This document shows, piece after piece, positions 7,855-17,297 of a stretch of 64,000 bases of DNA. The stretch is from Treponema denticola ATCC 35405 (GTDB taxonomy: Bacteria; Spirochaetota; Spirochaetia; Treponematales; Treponemataceae), in assembly GCF_000008185.1 (NCBI RefSeq), contig NC_002967.9:1426001-1490000 (forward strand). The letters are read 5' to 3'. The notes below the pieces were generated by a model. That model was not told the origin of the DNA. It was given only the letters and a program-made list of their open reading frames with translations, and made no database searches. Numbering within the stretch: position 1 is the first letter of the stretch; every line of letters starts with the position of its first letter. The translations under genes were made by a program, and so were the position numbers.

Positions 7855-9738
7855 GTGGAAAAGAACAGTAAAAAAAAACTGGAGATATGTTTTGCCGTTC
7901 ATGCAGACTATAACGTAATTGATGAGTTTTCAAAAGAAGATTATACTCAAGACTACAAAGATTTTTTTTCAAGCTTATATGCTTCTCCTTCTATTCCCTT
8001 TACTCTTGTCTTTAGCGGTAGATTTTTAGAATGGATACAGCGTAAAAACCCCTCCTTTTTTGATGTTATTTACGAAATGCACAATAGAAAACAAGTCGAG
8101 ATTTTGGGAAATGCTTTTTATGAGCCGTTTATCTCGATGATTCCTTCATCCGACCTCATAGGGCAGATAGAGTACATGACGGATACTTTGCGTAAACATT
8201 CTTATAAGAGGCCCCGCGGTATGTATCTGCCCTATTTTGCATGGAATCCCAATATCCTTCCCAATTTACAAAAATGCGGAATGGAGTATTGCCTTCTTGA
8301 TTTCCGCTTTTTTATTAAGGCCGGCTTAAATGCTTTTGCTCCGGTTTGTATGGAAGACGGCGGAAAAATATTATTCGGTATTCCTTCTACTTATGAATTT
8401 GAAAATACCGATTTGCAGCCGGCAGCCTTTTATGACTTATTATGTAATTATGCAAGTGTGGTTACCGAAACAAGCGTTGTCGTCTTCTTATCCGGAGAAA
8501 CAGCAGTTCGATTTTTAGATAAATCAAAGGGCAAAAAATCGTGGATGGAGGAATTTCTTGAACGTATTTCATCTCCCGACTCCGTTATTTCGCTCACTCA
8601 TACCGGACAAATAATTAAAAATAAAAGAATATATCAAAAAGGCTTTATATCCTCAAATGCAATATTTTCAAATCAACTTGTAAACAGCTCCGTAAAACAG
8701 CTTCTAGCCAATAAACCCAATGTCTATGCCATGTATGCAAAGATGATCTATGTCCATAGTCTTGTAAACCAGGTGCGTGGTGATAAGGCCCGCAAAAATA
8801 ATTCCTCATTGGATTTGTGGAAGGCTGAAAGCGGAATACTTTTTAATTTGGATTGTAAAAATAAAAAATATAACAGAGATTTAAGGCAGTACTGCTACAG
8901 AAATCTGCTTTTAGCCGAAAAGCAGACTCGAATCCCCGGTGTTTTTGCAGATTCTTTAACCAGTTTGGATTTTGATTTGGATGGCATTAAGGAGTTTATA
9001 TCCCAGCGGGAACATCTTAATATGTATATTCACGCTCTGGGTGGAAAGATTTTTGAGATGGATGTATTTTCCGCCTATAAAAACTATGCAGATATCTGCT
9101 CCGAAGAGACCGGATTATTTGTAGACCATCTTATATCTTCGGATGAGCTTGAAACAATTAGAAATGGGGACTTTAAGTCTGCTGTTGCCAAGCCGGTTTT
9201 TTGCGAAAATCTTTATCAGGATGTAAAATTCGACAGGGTTAAATTTGAGCTTCTAATGAAAACCGAAGGAAGCTTCCGCAGTTTTAATCAATTGGTATCC
9301 TTACGCAAACAATACAGCTTCAATGATCATGGCGTCCAAGTTCAATATATTTTAAAAAATGAAAGTCCCTTTAATCTTTCGGCTTATTTTATGGTGGAAA
9401 TAGACCTGTCCGTAAGCCCTATTGAAAAAAAACTTGCAAGCGTTTCAGTTTATGCAGATGATCAAAAATATGAGGCTTCTCAAGAAAAAAATACCTTTTC
9501 AAAGGTTTCTTGGGTTCAGATAACGGAACCTGAAGGGAAGACTGTCTTTACCATAGAATCTAATGAGGCTGCAGAGTGTATTATTCTTCCCATATACGAG
9601 AAAATCTCTGAGGCAAAAAATCCTATTATGGGAATAAGAAATCTGTTTTTTTGGAAGGTCGATTTAAATTCCGGATTTGAAACGGAAAAGCTTCTTTTCT
9701 TTAAGGTAGATGCAAAAAAAGCGGGAAAAGAAAAATAA
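7855..9738 (+). CDS. GH57-like protein (alpha-amylase/4-alpha-glucanotransferase family), probably catalytically altered
   Basis: 627 aa with GTG start and AGGGG ribosome binding site. The N-terminal 350 residues resemble glycoside hydrolase family 57: EILGNAFYEPF (83-92) followed by a run like the family's IPxxDxxGQIE (96-106). The C-terminal part is beta-rich, as in GH57 4-alpha-glucanotransferases. Active family members need a Glu nucleophile in a WLxERVWxP motif and an Asp acid/base in a DDGEKFG motif. Here the aligned stretches are YLPYFAWNP (124-132, Tyr127 at the nucleophile) and FLSGETAV (211-218, Ser213 at the Asp). It may be a glucan-binding or regulatory homologue. It is monocistronic or leads the next genes. 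Confidence 0.75.
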   Translation: MEKNSKKKLEICFAVHADYNVIDEFSKEDYTQDYKDFFSSLYASPSIPFTLVFSGRFLEWIQRKNPSFFDVIYEMHNRKQVEILGNAFYEPFISMIPSSDLIGQIEYMTDTLRKHSYKRPRGMYLPYFAWNPNILPNLQKCGMEYCLLDFRFFIKAGLNAFAPVCMEDGGKILFGIPSTYEFENTDLQPAAFYDLLCNYASVVTETSVVVFLSGETAVRFLDKSKGKKSWMEEFLERISSPDSVISLTHTGQIIKNKRIYQKGFISSNAIFSNQLVNSSVKQLLANKPNVYAMYAKMIYVHSLVNQVRGDKARKNNSSLDLWKAESGILFNLDCKNKKYNRDLRQYCYRNLLLAEKQTRIPGVFADSLTSLDFDLDGIKEFISQREHLNMYIHALGGKIFEMDVFSAYKNYADICSEETGLFVDHLISSDELETIRNGDFKSAVAKPVFCENLYQDVKFDRVKFELLMKTEGSFRSFNQLVSLRKQYSFNDHGVQVQYILKNESPFNLSAYFMVEIDLSVSPIEKKLASVSVYADDQKYEASQEKNTFSKVSWVQITEPEGKTVFTIESNEAAECIILPIYEKISEAKNPIMGIRNLFFWKVDLNSGFETEKLLFFKVDAKKAGKEK

Positions 9739-9788
9739 AGCCCTCTATCCCTCTTGACCGCAAGGCTTTACTTACGTAAACTGTAAGT

Positions 9789-10187
9789 ATGGGACGCGTT
9801 TTGGCTTATATGCTTTATATATTGGCATTGGCAATAGAAATACTCAGAGTTCTCTTGTTTACTTATATTGAAAAGGCTCAGCCTTGGCCCTTAAGTATTG
9901 TTGATTGGATTGCCTTCGTTTTTTTATGTATGCCGGCCGTGTTTTTCTTTTTATTATTACATCAAGAAAAAGATTTTCACCAGCTTTTAAGGATTATTGC
10001 CGGTATTAAATTTTTATCCATTATTGCGGCATGGTTTTTTTTGATAAAAACTGCGCGTTTTGTAAGCCTTACGGATTGGACTGCCGATGCGTTTATTTTA
10101 CAGACACGAGTAACAAGGTTGTTTTTGTATATTGATACTTTGATATTAATTTTATGCTTAAAAAGGGAGAGGTCTTTATGCAAATAA
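9789..10187 (+). CDS. Small polytopic membrane protein of unknown function
   Basis: 132 aa with four predicted transmembrane helices (about residues 5-25, 38-58, 66-86 and 108-126). No domain recognised. The start has no good ribosome binding site, and ATG at 9810 is an alternative. It overlaps the MinD-like gene by 10 bases, which supports a real gene co-expressed with it. Confidence 0.6.
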   Translation: MGRVLAYMLYILALAIEILRVLLFTYIEKAQPWPLSIVDWIAFVFLCMPAVFFFLLLHQEKDFHQLLRIIAGIKFLSIIAAWFFLIKTARFVSLTDWTADAFILQTRVTRLFLYIDTLILILCLKRERSLCK

Positions 10188-11320
10188 TTCCTATTGCCAG
10201 CGGAAAGGGCGGTGTGGGTAAAAGTCTTATAGCTGCAAATCTTGCAATTGCATTGGGGCAGGCCGGTAAGAGGGTAGCCTTGGCCGACCTTGATTTGGGA
10301 GCTTCAAACCTGCACTTAGTTTTAGGTGTTCAAGGACGCAAAAACGGCATAGGCACTTTTTTAACAAAGGCAGCCGAATTTAAAGATATAATAATCGATA
10401 CGGATTATGAAAATGTCAGGTTTGTTCCGGGAGATTCCGAAATTCCCGGTTTTGCCGCTTTAAAAATATATCAGCGTAACTCTTTGGTAAAAGAGCTTTT
10501 AAAACTCGAAGCCGACTTTTTGATTTTGGACTTAGGTGCCGGAACTCATTTGGGCATCTTAGACTTTTTTTTACTGTCCCCTCAAGGAATAATAATAACC
10601 TCTCCTTCGGTAACCTCAACTCTTGATGCCTATGTTTTTTTAAAGAATATTGTGTTTAGGATGATGTGCTCTTCATTTCCTGCAAAGTCTAAGGGCGGTA
10701 TATTTTTTGAAAAATTAAAAAATGATGTTCCCGGAATGCAGCGTCTTTATATCCCGACAATAACGCAAGAGTTGATGACTCTTGACCCTGACAATACCAA
10801 AAAGTTTTTAAGCAAATTTTCTCATTTTAAGCCCCGCATTATAATGAACATGATGGATGATCCAAAGGATGCTGAAAAGGCTATGAAGATACGCCGTTCT
10901 ACAAAGCAGTATTTAAATGTTGATCTGGAGCATCTGGGGGTAATATATACGGATGCGGTTCAGGATAAAGCTCTTGCTTCAAGGCTTCCGGTAATCAGGT
11001 ATAAACCTCAGTCTATGATTTCTCAGGCTATATACCGCATAGCCGATAAACTTATTCAGTCTGAAGCCGAAAATTATAGTGGAGAAGATTTTCAAGAATT
11101 CTCCGATTATTCCTTTGTGTCGGCTGAAGCCGAAGCTGAAACGGACTTTAAGTCTAAGATGGAGTATTTGGATGATTTGATAGGAGGAGAGGTCTTGTCT
11201 TCGGGCGAAATGAGCGAAATTATAAAATCCCAGCAATTTGAAATAAATGTGCTTAGGAATGAAAATTTACTTTTAAAAACAAAAATAGCAAAGGCTCTTA
11301 AGCAGGGCTTTAAAGTATAG
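10178..11320 (+). CDS. MinD/FlhG-type ParA-family ATPase
   Basis: 380 aa from the ATG at 10178, chosen because GGGAGAGG (10165-10172) sits 5 bases upstream; an earlier in-frame ATG at 10154 has no such site. The deviant Walker A KGGVGKS (residues 10-16), ADLDLGASNLH and LILDLGAG (Walker B) identify the MinD/FlhG branch, membrane- or pole-associated ATPases that position division or flagellar machinery. A long C-terminal part (about 285-380), acidic and then coiled-coil-like, is longer than in MinD. The next gene is fapA, and FlhG-like ATPases and FapA are both linked to flagellar placement, so a flagellar role is likely but inferred. Confidence 0.85.
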   Translation: MQIIPIASGKGGVGKSLIAANLAIALGQAGKRVALADLDLGASNLHLVLGVQGRKNGIGTFLTKAAEFKDIIIDTDYENVRFVPGDSEIPGFAALKIYQRNSLVKELLKLEADFLILDLGAGTHLGILDFFLLSPQGIIITSPSVTSTLDAYVFLKNIVFRMMCSSFPAKSKGGIFFEKLKNDVPGMQRLYIPTITQELMTLDPDNTKKFLSKFSHFKPRIIMNMMDDPKDAEKAMKIRRSTKQYLNVDLEHLGVIYTDAVQDKALASRLPVIRYKPQSMISQAIYRIADKLIQSEAENYSGEDFQEFSDYSFVSAEAEAETDFKSKMEYLDDLIGGEVLSSGEMSEIIKSQQFEINVLRNENLLLKTKIAKALKQGFKV

Positions 11321-11331
11321 GAAAAAAGTTT

Positions 11332-13518
11332 ATGGAAAAGGCATGGACATTAAAGAAAAATAACAGCGGAAAGTGGTTTTTAACCTTTACAGCCTTAATT
11401 GAGTCTGAAAATTGCCCCTCAGCCGATGAGATTCATCTTGAGGCAAAAAGAAAAGGAATAAAAAGCTCATCTCTGGTAAGTAAAAAAACTATTGAGGACT
11501 ATTTAAAAAAACATACCGGCTCCGGCATAGAACCCGTTTCACTGCCGCTTGAGCTTGATCCCAACTTTGATGCAAGAATTACGACAAATAACGACAAAAC
11601 GGCGGCCTATCTCTATGTAAGAAAGGCTGCCGATTCCGCTAACGAAGTGGACATGTCTACTATAAACAGACTTCTCCAGAGAAGTAATATTGCAAATATC
11701 GATACGGAAAAAGTAAAAGAAGGTTTAAGCGATTTTATAAATTCTTCAGAGATGGAATTCTCGATGCAGATTGCTGAAGGTTCTCCCCCAAAAAGAGGGC
11801 CCGATAAAAAACTTATTACTCATTTTGAGCAAATACCTGACCATGAGGTACAGCGTTTGGCAGACCGTTTAAAGAGGCCCGACTTACGTACCCCTGATGT
11901 GGAAAACCCCACGACAGACAAAGATTATCCTCTTTCCGAAGCTGAAACCCTTACGGTTGTCGAAAAAGGCGACCTTATTTATGAGGTTGAAGATGCAGGA
12001 TTGGGAGAGGCCGGTGTTGATGTATACGGTCAGTCTATTCCCGGGCTTCCGGGCAATGACCCTTTTTTCTTGGATTTACGAAACATAGTACAAAACCATT
12101 CAGAGTTGCGTGCAGGAGAAACCGGCCTTCTTTTAATAGCAAATACCGAAAGAGGTTTAAAGATTCGCATAGTTCCATATAGGGATGCAAAGGTAAGAGC
12201 GGTAATAAGCCGCGATAAGATGGAAGTTTCTCTTATTTTGCAGTCGGGACTGGGTGCAGGAGAAAGACTTTCGGTAATAGGCGTAAAAACCGCATTAAAC
12301 GAAGTCAACCTTCTCGACTCAATTTCGGACGCAAAAATAAACGAAATTATAGAATCTGCAAGAAAGGTAAACGATGAATGCGAGTTTGTAATATTAAGCG
12401 GAACTCCTCCGATTGCTCCCGGCTCTTATAGGCTTGAATGGTCGATTAAATTTAATGAAGAGCTTAGTACGGCAACTGTAGAAAAGGATGCTCTGATTTT
12501 GACAGCCCGTCTTTTACCTAAGGGAGAAAAGGGTAAAAATGTTTTTGGTGAGTTGATTGACCCTAAAAATGCCGAGCCAACGGATTTGCCTGCTAATGAT
12601 GAAACAATAAAAGTTACCGAAGAAAAGCACGTTATTAAGTTTTTTGCTGCAGAATCGGGAGAGCTTTCTTTTTTTAACAATGCCCTTGTAATATCTTCGC
12701 TTAAAACCATTCAAAGCGATATAGATACCAAATTCGGCGATATAAGTTTTCCCGGCAACCTGATTATTACCGGAGATATTAAAGATGACGTAAAGGTAAA
12801 ATCAAAGGGAAAATTGACAATTACCGGAACTGTAGAAAAAGCTCTGATTTATTCTGAGGATTCTCTTACCTTAAACGGCGGTATAAACGGAAAGGGAAGG
12901 GGAACCGTTTGGGCTAAGGATAAAACCGATTTACAATATGCGGAAAATGCCAGAGTTTTTTCGGGCGGCGATATAAGTATAGCTTCTTACTGTTTTAAGT
13001 GTTTGGTAAAAACAAACGGTACCGTTCATTTGACAGGCAACCCCGGTGTACTGCTCGGCGGAAGCATCCATGCTGCAAAGGGTGTTTCGGTTCATGACTT
13101 GGGGGCCGAAAAAACCATAAGGACAATTATCTCGTTCGGACAGGATTACTTGATAAAAGATGAAATTGAAGTCCGTGAAAAAGAAATAGAAGATAATAAT
13201 GCCGAGCTTGCAAAAATCGAAAAAGACTTGCAGGCAAATCCCCCTGATGTCGATGCCTTAAGACAGAAAAAGGTTAAGCTTTTAAAAAGAAACAGTGCTC
13301 TTACGGTCCGCATATTTAATCTAAAAGAAAATTTTGAATTTCACATTCCTTCAAAAATAAAGGTTACAGGTTCGGTTTATCCGGGCGTTGTTCTTGAAAG
13401 CCACGGACGCTATTTTGAAGTTATGGAAACTCATCATAACGTATTTTTTGAGTTCGATGAAAAAAACGGGCAAATTATATGTTCGCCTATTAAAGAAGTT
13501 GAAGTTGAATTAGAATAA
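11332..13518 (+). CDS. fapA: FapA (DUF342) family flagellar assembly protein
   Basis: 728 aa. An N-terminal region of about 200 residues is followed by the DUF342 domain: repeated short beta-strands with regular glycine turns (DVKVKSKGKLTITGTVEK, GGDISIASY, GVLLGGSIHAAKG, about 485-600), suggesting a right-handed beta-helix. A coiled coil (about 610-665) and a small C-terminal domain complete it. FapA in Vibrio affects polar flagellar assembly and chemoreceptor placement; its role in spirochaetes is not known to me. It follows the MinD-like gene by 11 bases and is probably in one operon with it. Confidence 0.85.
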   Translation: MEKAWTLKKNNSGKWFLTFTALIESENCPSADEIHLEAKRKGIKSSSLVSKKTIEDYLKKHTGSGIEPVSLPLELDPNFDARITTNNDKTAAYLYVRKAADSANEVDMSTINRLLQRSNIANIDTEKVKEGLSDFINSSEMEFSMQIAEGSPPKRGPDKKLITHFEQIPDHEVQRLADRLKRPDLRTPDVENPTTDKDYPLSEAETLTVVEKGDLIYEVEDAGLGEAGVDVYGQSIPGLPGNDPFFLDLRNIVQNHSELRAGETGLLLIANTERGLKIRIVPYRDAKVRAVISRDKMEVSLILQSGLGAGERLSVIGVKTALNEVNLLDSISDAKINEIIESARKVNDECEFVILSGTPPIAPGSYRLEWSIKFNEELSTATVEKDALILTARLLPKGEKGKNVFGELIDPKNAEPTDLPANDETIKVTEEKHVIKFFAAESGELSFFNNALVISSLKTIQSDIDTKFGDISFPGNLIITGDIKDDVKVKSKGKLTITGTVEKALIYSEDSLTLNGGINGKGRGTVWAKDKTDLQYAENARVFSGGDISIASYCFKCLVKTNGTVHLTGNPGVLLGGSIHAAKGVSVHDLGAEKTIRTIISFGQDYLIKDEIEVREKEIEDNNAELAKIEKDLQANPPDVDALRQKKVKLLKRNSALTVRIFNLKENFEFHIPSKIKVTGSVYPGVVLESHGRYFEVMETHHNVFFEFDEKNGQIICSPIKEVEVELE

Positions 13519-13532
13519 TTAAGAGGTTTAAA

Positions 13533-14549
13533 ATGCTTTTAGCTATACAATATCCTTCATGGCTCCATCCCGAAATTATTCCGGGGCTGCCGTTTTTACG
13601 TTGGTACGGCCTTATGTATCTTGTTGCCTTTGGAATAGCTTATTTTTTATTTTCTTATCAGGTAAAGCATGGCGAATTTGAACGATATTCCGGCTGTCAA
13701 AAGGCTATGACACAAGATGATATTTCAGACCTTTTTATCTGGGGAATTTTAGGGCTTATTTTGGGCGCGAGAATTTTCGGAACCCTGGTCTATAATCCTG
13801 AAACCTACTTAAAAGCTCCTTGGCTTATTTTTTGGCCATTTGCAAGGGATGGAGCCGGGAATCTAACCTTTACGGGCTTTCAAGGTATGTCCTATCACGG
13901 AGGCTTTATAGGAGGTTTTTTAGGGGTCATCCTCTGGACAAAAAAATCTAAATTTAAATTTGCGGCAGTTGCAGACCTTATGGCTGTTTCAATTCCTCTA
14001 GGCTACACATTCGGACGTCTCGGTAACTTTGCAAACGGTGAGCTTTACGGCCGCATAACGACGAGTAAGATAGGAATGATTTTTCCTCAAACTCCAATTT
14101 CTGACCGATTTTATCTGGCCGAAAGTTGGGTCAGGGATTTTGCAGAACAAGCAGGTTTGCTTGTACAGGATGGAGCCTCTATGATAAATCTGCCCCGCCA
14201 CCCGAGCCAGCTCTATGAGGCCTTTTTTGAAGGGATTATTCTTTGGCTTATCTTATGGCTGCTTCGCAAGAAAAAGCCCTTTGACGGCTTTTTGGTTTGT
14301 GTTTATACATTGGGCTACGGCTTTTTTAGATTTTTTATCGAATATTTCCGCCAGCCGGATGCCAATAAGGGCTACCCAATATCCTTTGGGACAGGGGCCG
14401 CCAATATTTATGTTTATGAATCGTGGAAAAACATATCTACCGGGCAAATTCTATGTAGTTTGATGATCTTAGCCTCTCTTGCTGCGATGTTAATTCTTTA
14501 TTTGCAAGAAAAAAAGTTAAAAGAAAAAAAAGGAAATATAGATGGATAA
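13533..14549 (+). CDS. lgt: Prolipoprotein diacylglyceryl transferase
   Basis: 338 aa with about seven transmembrane helices. The Lgt signature GRLGNFANGELYGR (near residue 165) and YHGGFIGG (near 120) are present. Lgt moves diacylglycerol from phosphatidylglycerol to the cysteine of lipobox precursors in the inner membrane, the first step of lipoprotein maturation; spirochaetes are rich in lipoproteins, and one is encoded at 20598-21917. Ribosome binding site AGAGG precedes the ATG. It is about 40 residues longer than E. coli Lgt, with an insertion around residues 180-220. The end overlaps nadE by 8 bases. Confidence 0.95.
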   Translation: MLLAIQYPSWLHPEIIPGLPFLRWYGLMYLVAFGIAYFLFSYQVKHGEFERYSGCQKAMTQDDISDLFIWGILGLILGARIFGTLVYNPETYLKAPWLIFWPFARDGAGNLTFTGFQGMSYHGGFIGGFLGVILWTKKSKFKFAAVADLMAVSIPLGYTFGRLGNFANGELYGRITTSKIGMIFPQTPISDRFYLAESWVRDFAEQAGLLVQDGASMINLPRHPSQLYEAFFEGIILWLILWLLRKKKPFDGFLVCVYTLGYGFFRFFIEYFRQPDANKGYPISFGTGAANIYVYESWKNISTGQILCSLMILASLAAMLILYLQEKKLKEKKGNIDG

Positions 14550-16494
14550 AAAAAAGGACTCTAACTTTTGTATTGAAGAACTCGGCTTTTACCGTATTGC
14601 GGTTTCATCGCCTAAAATTTCTCTTGCAGACATAGAAGAAAATGTGAATATTCATCTTCAAGAGATAAAAAAAGCCGAAAAAGATGGTGCAAACCTTATT
14701 CTTTTTCCTCGGCTTTCAATTACGGGGGCTTCCTTAGGTTCCGTTTTTAAACAGTCTCTTTTAATCGAAAAAGCCCTTGACGCGGTAAAGATATTAGCCG
14801 AAAAAACTAAGCAGTTTTCTATTGTGTCTGTTATCGGTCTTCCTTTTTTATATAGGCAAAATCTTTATACTTGTTCGGCCGTAATCGAAAACGGAAAACT
14901 TATAGCTCTTGTTCCGCATCTTCCTTACGGATTTTTAAGTTCCTATTTTTGCGATTTTGAAGATGCTCCGTGCCTGATTCCGCTTTGCGGAGAAAATATT
15001 CCCTTTGGAAAGGAATTTAAATTTATTGTAAGCTATAAGGATTCTTGCGGTTTTAACACAGGCTTTTCATTTTCATTTGATTCTTCTTCTTGTGCCGATC
15101 TTATTTTAAATCCTCTTGCAGAGCCTTCAAAGCCTCTTGGTTCTTCTGCTATGCGGCAAGGGTATAAGGCTCTTTCAGCCGCAAAAAAATCGGCCATTGC
15201 TTTTGCAAACTGCGGAATGGGGGAGTCGGTTTCGGATTATGTTTTTGCAGGCGAATGCGGTATTTTTGAAAACGGAAAAGAACTTGAGTTTACATCATTT
15301 GCAAAAGTTTCTTACATAGCTTCCGACATTGATACGGAATTTTTAAATATACAAAAATTAAGCTCAAGGCTTTCGAAAACTTCTGATTCCGATTGGGAAA
15401 TTGTAATCGAAAAAGAACGCTCCAATACCAAGAAGACCTTAAACTATCATGTACAAAAAAATCCTTTTTTACCTGATTGCGATGAACTTCATAAAAAGTT
15501 TATCTATAAGAATTTCTTTTCGGAGCTTATTTTCTTTCAAAGCTCTGCCCTTGCAAGGCGGCTTCAGTTTATAGGCTGTTCAAAATGCCTTGTAGGTATT
15601 TCCGGAGGCTTGGATTCTTCTTTGGCCCTCCTTGCAAGTGCCTATGCCCTTAAACTTTTAAATATTGATTTAAAAAATCTTTATGCCGTTACCATGCCGG
15701 GTTTCGGCACGACCGAAAAAACAAAGAACAATGCTTCGGCTCTTGCAAAGACCTTGGGCTGTACGCTTTTGGAAATCCCTATTGAAAAGGCTATGATGCA
15801 GCACTTTTCCGACATAGGTCAGGATATCGATAATCATGATATTGCTTATGAAAATGCCCAAGCCCGTGAAAGAACTCAAATTTTGATGGATAAGGCAAAC
15901 CAAATCGGCGGTATAATGGTGGGCTCGGGAGACCTCTCTGAGTCGGCCTTGGGATGGATGACCTACGGAGGGGATCAGATGTCGATGTACGAGGTCAACT
16001 CTTCAATTCCAAAGACTCTTCTAAAAGATTGTATACTTGCCTTTGCCGAAAATAAGATTTTTTTTGAAGATGAAAAGAAAAACAACGCATTTTTTGAGCT
16101 TCTATCAAATATAATAAATACGCCTGTAAGTCCGGAACTTCTTCCGCCTGAAAATGGAGAAATTTCTCAAAAAACCGAGGATATAATAGGGCCATATGAA
16201 CTTCATGATTTTTTTATTTATCATGCAATAGGAAACGGTTTTTCGCCTAAAAAGGTTTATTTTCTTGCTTGTGAAGCCTTTAAGAATTCCTCTTATTCCA
16301 AGGACGATATTTTAAAATGGCTGAATCTTTTTTATAAAAGATTTTTCTCCCAGCAGTTTAAAAGATCATGCAGTCCCGAAGGAGCTTCGGTTACCGGTTT
16401 TTCGCTTTCTCCCCGAGGTGAATGGCTTATGCCGTCCGAAATATCTGCAAAAATATGGCTGACAGAGCTTGAATTTTTGCTTAAAATAATGTAA
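14542..16494 (+). CDS. nadE: NAD+ synthetase (glutamine-dependent type) with degenerate nitrilase domain
   Basis: 650 aa in the two-domain architecture of glutamine-hydrolysing NAD+ synthetases. The C-terminal synthetase has the ATP-pyrophosphatase loop GISGGLDSSLALL (about residues 352-364) and GSGDLSESALGWMTYGGDQMS, so amidation of deamido-NAD+ should work. The N-terminal nitrilase domain normally makes ammonia from glutamine with a Glu-Lys-Cys triad. Here the Glu of FPE is Arg57 (FPRLSITG) and the Lys 69 residues later, the same spacing as in the M. tuberculosis enzyme, is His126. The Cys position falls on Lys166/Asp167, the nearest Cys being 169. The enzyme therefore probably uses free ammonia. 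Gene overlaps lgt by 8 bases. Confidence 0.9.
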   Translation: MDKKKDSNFCIEELGFYRIAVSSPKISLADIEENVNIHLQEIKKAEKDGANLILFPRLSITGASLGSVFKQSLLIEKALDAVKILAEKTKQFSIVSVIGLPFLYRQNLYTCSAVIENGKLIALVPHLPYGFLSSYFCDFEDAPCLIPLCGENIPFGKEFKFIVSYKDSCGFNTGFSFSFDSSSCADLILNPLAEPSKPLGSSAMRQGYKALSAAKKSAIAFANCGMGESVSDYVFAGECGIFENGKELEFTSFAKVSYIASDIDTEFLNIQKLSSRLSKTSDSDWEIVIEKERSNTKKTLNYHVQKNPFLPDCDELHKKFIYKNFFSELIFFQSSALARRLQFIGCSKCLVGISGGLDSSLALLASAYALKLLNIDLKNLYAVTMPGFGTTEKTKNNASALAKTLGCTLLEIPIEKAMMQHFSDIGQDIDNHDIAYENAQARERTQILMDKANQIGGIMVGSGDLSESALGWMTYGGDQMSMYEVNSSIPKTLLKDCILAFAENKIFFEDEKKNNAFFELLSNIINTPVSPELLPPENGEISQKTEDIIGPYELHDFFIYHAIGNGFSPKKVYFLACEAFKNSSYSKDDILKWLNLFYKRFFSQQFKRSCSPEGASVTGFSLSPRGEWLMPSEISAKIWLTELEFLLKIM

Positions 16495-16504
16495 CATAAC
16501 CTGC

Positions 16505-17128
16505 ATGTTGACGGCGTTTTTGAACTGGATAGGTAACTATATAACTTATTTTCCTCTTGTGGCTTTTATCGGTCTGCTGCTCGGAGGCTTTAATATACCT
16601 ATTTCGGAAGATATTCTTGTTGCAATGTCGGCTATTTTTTCTCAAGGCGAAAAGGCTTCCATTCCGAATTTTTTGGCAGCTCTGTATGCAGGGGCTTTTA
16701 TAAGCGACTGTATGGTATATGGTTGGGGGAGGTTGATTGCTAAGGGATCGATATCGACGGGGCTTTTTTCAAAAATTATAACAAAGGAAAATACTTACCG
16801 CCTTTTAAAAGCCCTTCAAAAACACGGCATTTTTACATTTATAATTTGCCGCTTTATCCCCTTCGGAGTCCGCAATGTGGTATCGATGACGAGCGGCTTC
16901 GTAAAATATCCGTTCTATAAATTTTTTATCTATGATTTAATAGCTGCAATATGTAATATTACCGTATTGTACAGTCTGGTTTACTTTTTTGGCAGGAAAG
17001 GCGGCGATTTTATGAAGATATTCGGAATTGTAATGTTTGTTCTTTTCTTGGCTGCCGGTGCCTATCTTGTAACTTCGGGAAAGCTCTTCCAATTTGCCGA
17101 TAAAAAACTCGACCAAGAGAAAAAATAA
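16505..17128 (+). CDS. DedA family membrane protein
   Basis: 207 aa with about five hydrophobic segments. The central segment CRFIPFGVRNVVSMTSGFVKYPFYKF matches the DedA/SNARE-associated motif (F/YxRxxPxxR...G); it is given here only as the family hallmark around residues 117-142. DedA proteins are linked to flipping of lipid carriers such as undecaprenyl phosphate and to membrane homeostasis. It begins 10 bases after nadE without a clear ribosome binding site and ends the run of rightward genes. Confidence 0.85.
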   Translation: MLTAFLNWIGNYITYFPLVAFIGLLLGGFNIPISEDILVAMSAIFSQGEKASIPNFLAALYAGAFISDCMVYGWGRLIAKGSISTGLFSKIITKENTYRLLKALQKHGIFTFIICRFIPFGVRNVVSMTSGFVKYPFYKFFIYDLIAAICNITVLYSLVYFFGRKGGDFMKIFGIVMFVLFLAAGAYLVTSGKLFQFADKKLDQEKK

Positions 17129-17183
17129 CACCTTTTTTACTTTGATTTAGCTTATTTTTTCTATGTGAATCTTTACTTGATAT

Positions 17184-17277
17184 AAAATCTATCGGATTGG
17201 CATTGCAAAATATATTGGGTTGATATTCAAAAATCTATCGGATTGGCATTGCAAAATATATAGGATTGGTATATAAT
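17184..17277 (+). repeat. Direct repeat pair (two 32-bp copies, 46-bp period) with embedded promoter-like motif
   Basis: Two identical 32-base copies lie at 17184-17215 and 17230-17261, each containing CTATCGGATTGGCATTGC, with 14 bases between them; a third, partial echo (AGGATTGGTATATA) follows at 17262-17275. Within the second copy TTGCAA (17249-17254) is 17 bases from TATAAT (17272-17277), a likely promoter for the ATPase gene that starts at 17298. The repeat may be a binding site or a small duplication. Confidence 0.7.
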
Positions 17278-17297
17278 TTATTTACTAGGAATTTTAT

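Noticed and set aside
17184-17277. Two identical 32-bp repeats with a spacer, resembling a mini CRISPR array
   Set aside because: Only two copies, a 14-base spacer that is too short, and no cas genes nearby. A simple direct repeat or regulatory site fits better.
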